DNA from: JAAYAY01 sp964429355
Lineage (GTDB): Bacteria; Planctomycetota; Planctomycetia; Pirellulales; Thermoguttaceae
Assembly (NCBI GenBank): GCA_964429355.1
Contig: CAYSCH010000002.1
Coordinates: forward strand, 1 to 64,000
DNA length: 64,000 nt
Direction of reading: 5' to 3'
The notes under the pieces were generated by a model. That model did not search any database and had not been told where the DNA came from. It saw only the letters and a program-made list of their open reading frames with translations. Positions 1-7,963 of the stretch are shown here, piece by piece. Within the stretch, counting starts at the first letter, position 1; every line of letters starts with the position of its first letter. Made by a program: the position numbers and the translations under genes.

Positions 1-1
1 T

Positions 2-208
2 CTGGGGGCGGCCTTTGGCTGCGGCCTGATCATCATCGGCGCTGCCTTCGGCATCGGCAAGATCGGATCGTCGGCTGTGGAAAGCATGGCCCGCCAGCCC
101 GAGGTGGCCGGCAACATCAACACCGCCATGATCGTCGCCGCGGCCCTCATCGAAGGGGCCACGTTCTTCGGGCTCATCGTGTGCCTTCTGACCCTGTTCT
201 TCAAGTAG
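2..208 (+). CDS. atpE: ATP synthase F0 subunit c (3' part)
   Basis: The last 68 residues of the ring-forming, ion-carrying subunit of the membrane F0 sector; the start lies before the window. Two hydrophobic helices flank the polar loop ARQPE that contacts F1. The second helix carries the ion-binding glutamate in LIEGATFFG. The position equal to Gln32 of Na+-type rings is Ile here, and the Glu is followed by Gly-Ala rather than Ser-Thr, so a proton-coupled ring is inferred. It is the first visible gene of the operon, with atpF 129 bases downstream. Confidence 0.95.
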   Translation: MGAAFGCGLIIIGAAFGIGKIGSSAVESMARQPEVAGNINTAMIVAAALIEGATFFGLIVCLLTLFFK

Positions 209-337
209 GTTTCCCCGCCAAGGACTGGGCCGAAACTCTCCGCAGGCTTCGTTCGCCCCCGGAGACCGAGTTGCGGCTCACGTCCCGATCCTTGATCGAA
301 CCTGACGTTTGGGACCCGTTTCTGGAATGGAACGACG

Positions 338-970
338 ATGTGTACACGAGTCGTTAAATTAGCGGCGCTGCTGCTGGTCGTGCTTGCCGTGGGTGTCTGC
401 ACCCTCCCCCAGGCCTGCGCGTCCGAAGGAGGCCATTCCTCGGAAGAGGTCAACCTCAATCCCCTCGATGCGAAAGACTTGAGAGCCGATCTGGCCATCT
501 GGACCGGAGTGGTGTTCGTGCTGCTGTTCCTCGTCCTGGGCAAGTTCGCCTGGGGCCCGATCGCCGACGGGCTCGAAAAACGCGAGTCGCGGATTGCAGG
601 CGAAATTCACGCGGCCGAAAAGGCCAATACGGATGCCAAGGCTCTGCTCGGCGAGTACCAGCACAAACTCAACGCGGCCGCCGACGAAGTGCGGCAGATC
701 ATCGAGCAGGCCAAACGCGATGCCGAGACTGCGGGCCACAAGATCGTCCAGAAGGCGCGCGAGGAGGCGGATGCCGAGAAACGGCGGGCCGTCGCCGATA
801 TCGAGTTGGCCACCGCCGGAGCCCTCAAGGAACTGGCCGAGAGGAGTGCTAATCTGGCCGTTGATCTGGCCGGCAAGATCGTCCAGCAGCGTCTCAGCCC
901 TTCCGAGCATTCGACGCTGATCAGGGAAGCGGTTGCCAAGTTTGCCAAGTTGGAACCGGGCAGGAATTAG
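338..970 (+). CDS. atpF: ATP synthase F0 subunit b
   Basis: Peripheral-stalk subunit that ties F0 to F1, 210 residues. A first hydrophobic stretch (residues 7-28) looks like a signal peptide ending near ACAS. The usual membrane anchor follows at about residues 52-72, then a long charged helix rich in Glu, Lys and Ala typical of the b dimer. The family is normally about 160 residues, so the N-terminal extension is the odd point; similar extensions are common in planctomycete b subunits. It ends 14 bases before atpH. Confidence 0.93.
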   Translation: MCTRVVKLAALLLVVLAVGVCTLPQACASEGGHSSEEVNLNPLDAKDLRADLAIWTGVVFVLLFLVLGKFAWGPIADGLEKRESRIAGEIHAAEKANTDAKALLGEYQHKLNAAADEVRQIIEQAKRDAETAGHKIVQKAREEADAEKRRAVADIELATAGALKELAERSANLAVDLAGKIVQQRLSPSEHSTLIREAVAKFAKLEPGRN

Positions 971-984
971 GGCGAACACGAACC

Positions 985-1638
985 ATGACTGACAAGTCGG
1001 TACCGAGCGACGCCCAGTTTGCGGCAGAGTTTTTCCCCGACGTGGGGTCCGAGCATATTGCCTCCGTTTACGCGGAAGCCCTGTTCGCGACGGCTGAAAA
1101 TGCCGGGGCTGCAGAATCGATGCTCGAGGAGTTTGATTCGCTCATCGTCGACGTGCTCGATCGCCAGCCCAAGTTCGAGAAGATTCTCAGTTCTGCGTTT
1201 ATCGGCCATGACGAGAAAATCGGCATCCTCGATCGCGTGCTCGGATCGACCGCCTCCTCGATGATGCTGAACTTTCTCAAGGTCGTATCCCGGCACGGCC
1301 GCTTGGACTGCCTCCGGGCGATTCATCGGCAGACCCATATCGTTTACGACAAGGCTCGGGGACGCGTGCTGGTCGAACTGATCACGGCCTCGCCGGTTTC
1401 CGATGCGGAGGCCGCTGTGCTTGCCACGACGCTCGGCGGGGTGATTCACGGCGAACCCGTCCTTCGCCGCCGGATCGATCCGGCCTTGATCGGCGGGGCT
1501 GTCGTTCGCATAGGCGACACCGTCTACGACGGCTCGATCGCAGGACAGTTGGAAAGCATGCGCCAGAAGATGATTGACAGGAGCGCTCATGAAATTCAAA
1601 GCCGACGAAATAGCTTCAGTAATCCAGCAAGAAATTGA
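985..1638 (+). CDS. atpH: ATP synthase F1 subunit delta
   Basis: OSCP-type subunit joining the peripheral stalk to the top of F1, 217 residues. The N-terminal helical domain begins near IASVYAEALF. The family's C-terminal signature is seen in GRVLVELITASPVSD and in LIGGAVVRIGDTVYDGS. The frame runs about 50 bases into the start of atpA, giving a C-terminal tail (HEIQSRRNSFSNPARN) beyond the usual end. This overlap implies translational coupling with atpA. Confidence 0.93.
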   Translation: MTDKSVPSDAQFAAEFFPDVGSEHIASVYAEALFATAENAGAAESMLEEFDSLIVDVLDRQPKFEKILSSAFIGHDEKIGILDRVLGSTASSMMLNFLKVVSRHGRLDCLRAIHRQTHIVYDKARGRVLVELITASPVSDAEAAVLATTLGGVIHGEPVLRRRIDPALIGGAVVRIGDTVYDGSIAGQLESMRQKMIDRSAHEIQSRRNSFSNPARN

Positions 1639-1807
1639 GCAGTACGAATCGCAGATTGATGTCCGCGAAGTCGGCCGCGTGCTGGAAGTCGGCGACGGAA
1701 TCGCCCGCGTCTACGGGCTTTCCGGCGTGATGGCCGGCGACATGGTCGAGTTTCCCGGCGGAGTAAACGGGTTGGCCTTCAACCTCGAAGAAAACTCCGT
1801 CGGCGTG
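1589..1807 (+). pseudogene. atpA: ATP synthase F1 subunit alpha, 5' fragment
   Basis: The first 72 or so residues of the alpha subunit, starting at the ATG inside the end of atpH. It reads normally through GVMAGDMVEFPGG and LEENSVGV, then alpha homology stops near 1800-1810 where sequence from another gene begins in the opposite direction. The same stretch recurs at about 88 percent nucleotide identity after the gap at 2013-2022. The break is therefore most simply a bad assembly join between two related templates and not a true mutation. Confidence 0.85.
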
Positions 1808-2011
1808 CTCCTTCTCGGCTATCTCCACAAGGCCCTTGGCGATGCAGGGACGGGCGTGGCTGGTGCCCAGCAGATAATCCTCGTAGACGGCTCCGGCCTT
1901 CATGGTGGGGATTATGAAATCGTCCACGTACTCGTCGGTGAGGTCCAGAACATAGAGCTTGGAAGCGCCGGTCTTTTTGGCCTTTTCCTCCAGCCCCTCC
2001 AGCTCCTCCGC
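1805..2011 (-). pseudogene. argG: Argininosuccinate synthase internal fragment
   Basis: On the minus strand about 69 codons read as an internal piece of argininosuccinate synthase, which joins citrulline and aspartate in arginine synthesis. The clues are KTGASKLYVLDLTDEYV, IPTMKAGAVYEDYLLGTS and ARPCIAKGLVEIAEKE, which match the conserved N-terminal half of ArgG. There is no start, no stop and no active-site P-loop. It lies inside atpA beside an assembly gap and shares a short run (gtcggcgtg-like) with atpA at the junction, so it is probably chimeric sequence. Confidence 0.75.
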
Positions 2012-2012
2012 C

Positions 2013-2022
2013 NNNNNNNNNN
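2013..2022. other. Assembly gap (10 N)
   Basis: Ten N, probably a placeholder of unknown true length, placed between the argG-like fragment and the resumed atpA reading frame. Confidence 0.99.
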
Positions 2023-2024
2023 GC

Positions 2025-3428
<1,404 letters not shown>

Positions 3429-3537
3429 CACGTTTGAGTTTTCGACCTTGACGCACTGTTTCGGATTTCGACCTTCGAATTTCGATTTTTGCAGGATCAA
3501 CACTGGATACGTCCCCTGAAACGCATCGCTGACCGCC

Positions 3538-4416
3538 ATGGCCAAAGCGCGAGCACTTGACAAACGACGTAAATCGATTCGCAATATCCGCAAGATCACG
3601 CGGACAATGGAGTTGATTTCGACGGCCACCTTCCGCCGCGCGATGGATCGTGCGCTCGCCGCAGCGTCTTATACCGACCGGATCACGCAGCTCGTTGCCG
3701 ATCTGGCCCGAAGCGGTATGGAAGTCAGCCATCCTCTGCTCCAGGAACGCGATGAACCTCGCAATGCGATCCTGCTCGTTCTCAGCGCCAATCGCGGTCT
3801 CTGCGGCGGATACAACGGCGGTGTTTTGCGTCTGGGCGCTGCCCGCTGGGAAGAGTTGCACAGCAAGGTCGAGAACCTCCGCCTTGAAGCCTCGGGAAAA
3901 CGCGGCATCTCGGGATTGCGATTCCGCGGCCTCCGCCCCGACGAAAGCTTCACCCACTTTGAGGATCGGCCCCAGTTCGAGGAGGTCGAACTTCTCGCCA
4001 ATCGCTATCTCGAAGGATTCGAGACCGGCGAGCTCGATCGGCTCGATATCGTCTACACGAAATTCGAAAGCCTGAGCCGGCAGTACCCGGTCGCCGAGAC
4101 CCTCCTGCCGATCAGCGACCTGGGCGGCGACCAGGAAGACGAGCCAACCGGCGAGTCCCAGTACGAATTTCTCCCGTCGGCCGAGAGTATTCTCGACGAG
4201 GTCGTCCCCATGAGCTTCAAAGTGAAGCTCTTCAAATGCTTCCTCGACGCGGCCGTCAGCGAGCAGGTGGCGAGGATGCTGGCCATGAAGGCGGCCACCG
4301 AAAACGCCGATCAGATCATCGCCAACTTGACCATGACCTACAACCGGGCGCGACAAGGCCAGATCACCAACGAACTTCTCGAAGTGATCGGCGGAGCCGA
4401 AGCGCTCAGCAAATAG
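3538..4416 (+). CDS. atpG: ATP synthase F1 subunit gamma
   Basis: Rotor shaft of F1, 292 residues, of normal length. The start region KRRKSIRNIRKITRTMELIS is the family's N-terminal helix. The C-terminal helix carries MKAATENADQIIANLTMTYNRARQ, the most conserved part of gamma. LSANRGLCGGYN in the Rossmann-like domain is also typical. It lies between atpA and atpD in standard operon order. Confidence 0.95.
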   Translation: MAKARALDKRRKSIRNIRKITRTMELISTATFRRAMDRALAAASYTDRITQLVADLARSGMEVSHPLLQERDEPRNAILLVLSANRGLCGGYNGGVLRLGAARWEELHSKVENLRLEASGKRGISGLRFRGLRPDESFTHFEDRPQFEEVELLANRYLEGFETGELDRLDIVYTKFESLSRQYPVAETLLPISDLGGDQEDEPTGESQYEFLPSAESILDEVVPMSFKVKLFKCFLDAAVSEQVARMLAMKAATENADQIIANLTMTYNRARQGQITNELLEVIGGAEALSK

Positions 4417-4499
4417 CCCCGCGGTGACTGCCGCCGGGCTCGCCTGGCGCACCGCAGGAAACCCTATCGAGACTCACAGGAAACGCCAAGGCGACCAAC

Positions 4500-5939
4500 A
4501 TGAGCACGGCGCAACAAACCAACATCGGCCATATCACCCAGGTCATCGGATCGACCTTCGACGTCGAATACCCCGAGAACTCCCTGCCGGCCATCTACAA
4601 TGCGGTCAAGATCGTCAGCGACTACAAAGGTGTGAAGATCAACATGACCGGCGAGGTCCAGCAGCACCTCGGCGGCGGTCGCGTCCGCTGCGTCGCCCTG
4701 GGCAGCACCGACGGCCTCGTCCGGGGAATGGACTGCGTCGACACGGGCGCACCGGTGAGCGTGCCCGTCGGCAAGGCCACTCTCGGCCGCGTGTTCAACG
4801 TGCTCGGCGAAGCGGTCGACGGGCGAGGGGCCGTCAAGGTTGAGGAACGATGGCCGATCCATCGCGACCCGCCCGAGGTAACCGAACTGGCCACCAAGAC
4901 CGAGGTCTTCGAAACCGGCATCAAGGTGATCGACCTGCTCACCCCCTTCGTCCGCGGCGGAAAGGCCGGGCTCTTCGGCGGTGCCGGCTTGGGCAAGACC
5001 GTCATTCTCACCGAGTTGATTGCCAGAATTGCCAGCCAGCACGGCGGCTATTCCGTGTTCGCCGGCGTGGGTGAACGCACCCGTGAAGGAAACGACCTCT
5101 GGGTCGAAATGCAGGAAACCAAGATGGCCGACGGCCGCAGCGTCATCGAGCAGACCTGCATGGTCTTCGGCCAGATGAACGAACCGCCCGGAGCCCGTCT
5201 CCGCGTCGCCTTGACCGGCCTGACCATGGCCGAGTATTTCCGTGATACGACCGGGACCGACGTGCTGCTGTTCATCGACAATATCTTCCGTTTCTCCCAG
5301 GCGGGCAGCGAAGTCTCCGCACTTCTTGGACGTATGCCTTCGGCCGTGGGTTACCAACCAACGCTGGCCACGGAAATGGGTGCCCTCCAGGAGCGAATCG
5401 CTTCGACCTCGAAGGGGGCCATCACGTCCGTCCAGGCCGTCTATGTTCCCGCCGACGACCCTACCGACCCCGCTCCCGCCGCGGCTTTCGGCCAGCTCGA
5501 CGCCTTCCTCTACCTCGAGCGTGCCATCAGCGAGAAAGGTATCTACCCCGCGGTCGATCCGCTGGCCTCCAGCAGCCGTGTGCTCGATCCGCAGTACGTA
5601 GGCGATCGCCACTACGCTTGTGCCCGACGCGTTCAGATGACACTACAACGCTACCGCGAACTCCAGGACATCATCGCCATTCTCGGCGTCGATGAACTGG
5701 CCGAGGAAGACAAACTGGTCGTGCACCGTGCCCGTCGCATGGAACGGTTCCTGTCGCAGCCCTTCATTGTGGCCGAACCGTTCACCGGCAAGCCGGGCGA
5801 GATCACGCCGCTCGAAGAAACGATCAAGAGCTTCGAAGAAATTGCCGACGGCAAGTGGGACCACCTGCCCGAAGAAGCCTTCATGTACGTCGGTGGCGTC
5901 GAGCAGGCGGAAGAAGCGGCAAAGAAGATGCATCTGTAG
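4500..5939 (+). CDS. atpD: ATP synthase F1 subunit beta
   Basis: Catalytic subunit of F1, 479 residues, complete. The P-loop is GGAGLGKT at residues 160-167 (more often GGAGVGKT). The catalytic GERTREGND is at 191-199 and the Walker B strand LLFIDNIFRF at 256-265. The lever segment that touches gamma reads DELAEED in place of the usual DELSEED. The start is the ATG 83 bases after atpG. It forms the catalytic sites at the interface with alpha, with rotation driven through gamma. Confidence 0.97.
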   Translation: MSTAQQTNIGHITQVIGSTFDVEYPENSLPAIYNAVKIVSDYKGVKINMTGEVQQHLGGGRVRCVALGSTDGLVRGMDCVDTGAPVSVPVGKATLGRVFNVLGEAVDGRGAVKVEERWPIHRDPPEVTELATKTEVFETGIKVIDLLTPFVRGGKAGLFGGAGLGKTVILTELIARIASQHGGYSVFAGVGERTREGNDLWVEMQETKMADGRSVIEQTCMVFGQMNEPPGARLRVALTGLTMAEYFRDTTGTDVLLFIDNIFRFSQAGSEVSALLGRMPSAVGYQPTLATEMGALQERIASTSKGAITSVQAVYVPADDPTDPAPAAAFGQLDAFLYLERAISEKGIYPAVDPLASSSRVLDPQYVGDRHYACARRVQMTLQRYRELQDIIAILGVDELAEEDKLVVHRARRMERFLSQPFIVAEPFTGKPGEITPLEETIKSFEEIADGKWDHLPEEAFMYVGGVEQAEEAAKKMHL

Positions 5940-5960
5940 CCCAAGAAACAACTCCAGGCC

Positions 5961-6371
5961 ATGTCCGAACTTCAATGCATCGTCGTAACCCCCGAGAAGA
6001 CCGTTCTGTCGGCGGCCGCGCAATTCGTGGCCCTGCCGCTGTTCGACGGTGAACTCGGCGTGGCACCGGGACACAGCCCCATGATCGGTCGCCTCGGTTG
6101 CGGCGAACTCCGTCTCGACACAGGTGAGGGTATCGAGCGCTACTACATTGAAGGTGGCTTTGTCGAGGTCGTTGGCAACAAGGTCTCGCTCCTGACCAGC
6201 CGCGCCGTGCCGGCCGCAAAGATCGACGAGCTGGCCGCCCGGCAGGCCCTCGACAACGCCCGTCAGAAACCCGCCCACTCTCCCGAGCTGATGGCTATCC
6301 GCGATCGCGCTGTCACCCAGGCTCGCGCCCAGATCCAGGTGGCTCGCCGCAATCCCAAACGACAGTCGTAG
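5961..6371 (+). CDS. atpC: ATP synthase F1 subunit epsilon
   Basis: Central-stalk subunit that couples gamma to the c ring and can inhibit ATP hydrolysis, 136 residues. The beta-sandwich domain has the family signatures VVTPEKTVLS, LPLFDGELGVAPGHSPMIGRLG and YYIEGGFVEVVGNKVSLL. A helical C-terminal hairpin rich in Ala, Arg and Gln follows. It begins 21 bases after atpD and closes the operon. Confidence 0.94.
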   Translation: MSELQCIVVTPEKTVLSAAAQFVALPLFDGELGVAPGHSPMIGRLGCGELRLDTGEGIERYYIEGGFVEVVGNKVSLLTSRAVPAAKIDELAARQALDNARQKPAHSPELMAIRDRAVTQARAQIQVARRNPKRQS

Positions 6372-6390
6372 GACGCGTTCCCCGCAGTGG

Positions 6391-6413
6391 GAGTGCAGGC
6401 CTCAGCCTGCTTG
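6391..6413. repeat. Short hairpin after atpC
   Basis: GCAGGC (6395-6400), a CTCA loop, then GCCTGC (6405-6410), 24 bases after the atpC stop. It lacks a T tract, so it could be a weak terminator or a copy of a dispersed palindrome between the convergent atp operon and the hydrolase gene. Confidence 0.4.
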
Positions 6414-6467
6414 GCACAGTCGCGGGACCGTCGGACGATTCCCCGCCTCAGCACGCACTCTGTGTCA

Positions 6468-7217
6468 TCACTTCTCGCCCAGCAATTTCGCCAGCGTCGG
6501 CTCCATCGCCTCCGCCCAGATTTCATACCCCTTGGCATTCGGGTGGAGCACGTCCGGCATGATCGCCTTCGGCAGCGTGCCGTCGCCGTCCAAGAACTTG
6601 TCGCTCAGGTCCAGATAATACACCTGCTTGTTGTCGGCCAGCTTGCTGAGCCGCTCGTTGATCTGATCGTTGATCACTCGAAGCTCGTCCTTGGCCGACT
6701 CGCCCCGCGGAAAAATCGCCAGCAGCAGCACCTTCGTCTTGGGCGACTTCTCGGCCAGCTTGTCCAGGATTGCCTTGACCCCCGCGGCCGTCTCGTCGGG
6801 GTCGTCCTTGCGGTGCCCCGTGTTGTTCGTTCCGATCATCACCACCGCCGCCTTGGGCGCGATCCCGTCGATCGCGCCATGATCCAGTCGCCATAGAACT
6901 TGTTCCGTCCGATCCCCGGAGAACCCAAGATTCAATGCCTTGCGATTGGCGTAGTACTTGTCCCAAACCGCCTTGCCCCCAGTCTCCCATCCGTGGGTAA
7001 TCGAGTCGCCGACCATCACCAGATCGACGGTCTTCATCTCGGCCAGCTCTTTGAGCTTCTGCTCGTGGCGCGGCATCCACCACGGCACAGCCCACTCCGC
7101 CGTCTGCACCTCGGGCTGCAGGGCCTTGGGTTCGGTAGCCGTCTGCTGGGCAAGGGCCACCACGGGCGGGGAGAGTAACGCCATGAGGGCAAGCAGGAGA
7201 CAACGATTCTTGTTCAT
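6468..7217 (-). CDS. Secreted SGNH/GDSL-type esterase
   Basis: Predicted exported hydrolase of the SGNH superfamily, close to the platelet-activating-factor acetylhydrolase IB-like group, 249 residues. The catalytic Ser lies in MVGDSITHGW, the oxyanion Gly in LNLGFSGDRTEQVLWR, the Asn in MIGTNNTGH and the Asp/His pair in MPDVLHPNAKGY. The chosen start is the ATG at 7217: it opens a signal peptide (NKNRCLLLALMALLSPPVVALA) and has AGGAAAG a few bases upstream. In planctomycetes such enzymes often deacetylate sugars or lipids; the substrate here is unknown. Confidence 0.88.
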   Translation of the reverse strand: MNKNRCLLLALMALLSPPVVALAQQTATEPKALQPEVQTAEWAVPWWMPRHEQKLKELAEMKTVDLVMVGDSITHGWETGGKAVWDKYYANRKALNLGFSGDRTEQVLWRLDHGAIDGIAPKAAVVMIGTNNTGHRKDDPDETAAGVKAILDKLAEKSPKTKVLLLAIFPRGESAKDELRVINDQINERLSKLADNKQVYYLDLSDKFLDGDGTLPKAIMPDVLHPNAKGYEIWAEAMEPTLAKLLGEK

Positions 7218-7334
7218 GGGGAGCTTTCCTGAGAAGGTCATGGATTCATTGGGAGGCCGGCCGTCAAACCACGCATTTCAAAACACTCCACCAATTGATT
7301 GTGGTCGCTGAGTCTGCTCGCGTCAACGAGATAC

Positions 7335-7455
7335 CGGAATGCCGTCTGGCACCTTTTGGAGTGCGATGACTCGTCATCGCTTTCCTTCAACGCCGACTCC
7401 CAACACCAAATCGCTCAACCCCTCCAAACTCGGAACGCCTCCGTACGGCATTCCG
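7335..7455. repeat. MITE-like palindromic element
   Basis: A 121-base segment bounded by an 11-base perfect inverted repeat, CGGAATGCCGT at 7335-7345 and ACGGCATTCCG at 7445-7455. Inside it are the perfect 18-base palindrome GCGATGACTCGTCATCGC (7363-7380) and a nested TTTGGAG/CTCCAAA pair. No reading frame explains it. It looks like a small non-autonomous mobile or REP-type element in the intergenic space. Confidence 0.55.
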
Positions 7456-7504
7456 CCGACACGGTAGCTTGTTTCCCTCCTGCCGTTCAGGCAAAATACC
7501 CTTC

Positions 7505-7660
7505 ATGGCCGGTCTCACCTGTCCCCAATGTGACCGTTTGATTCCTCGGGACACATTCCGCTCCGAGGGCGTCCTCTGTCCATTCTGTGGGTGGCAGGGC
7601 GAACCCGAGTTGACAACAGAAGCGGAAACGCCCCCAGGGGTAGTCCTGCTGTACCAATGA
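7505..7660 (+). CDS. Small zinc-ribbon protein
   Basis: A 51-residue protein with two CxxC knuckles, CPQC near residue 6 and CPFC near residue 27, forming a likely structural zinc ribbon. The ATG is at 7505. Its stop overlaps the start of the next gene in an ATGA four-base overlap, so the two are probably translated together. The function is not known; the pair may act as a small membrane-linked complex. Confidence 0.6.
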   Translation: MAGLTCPQCDRLIPRDTFRSEGVLCPFCGWQGEPELTTEAETPPGVVLLYQ

Positions 7661-7866
7661 AGGAGATCGAGTTCACGCGGGAGACAGTCCGTCGCGCGGT
7701 GTCTGCTCTCCGGGTTGTTGCTGTTTCGCTGCTCATGGCAGTCGCGTACGCGGCCCTGGCCGTGGAGATCGTCTTCATTCTCTGGCAGGTCATCGTTCTC
7801 AATGCCGCGGTCGGGGCGGTCGTCGGTTGGTTGATCGCACGCAAGACACCAAGAGACAAGATATGA
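7657..7866 (+). CDS. Small membrane protein
   Basis: A 69-residue protein starting at the ATG of the ATGA overlap with the zinc-ribbon gene. A charged N-terminus (KEIEFTRETVRRAV) precedes two hydrophobic stretches at about residues 20-40 and 42-62, and it ends in a basic tail, consistent with two membrane helices. I do not recognise the family. The coupling to the zinc-ribbon gene is the main support that both are real. Confidence 0.55.
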   Translation: MKEIEFTRETVRRAVSALRVVAVSLLMAVAYAALAVEIVFILWQVIVLNAAVGAVVGWLIARKTPRDKI

Positions 7867-7963
7867 GGGCCGGTGGGGATTGATCCGGCTTGAACGCATG
7901 CCAATGTCCACCTACCATGAACTGACTCCCTGAACCCTGAACCCTGACGCCAGATCCCTATCC

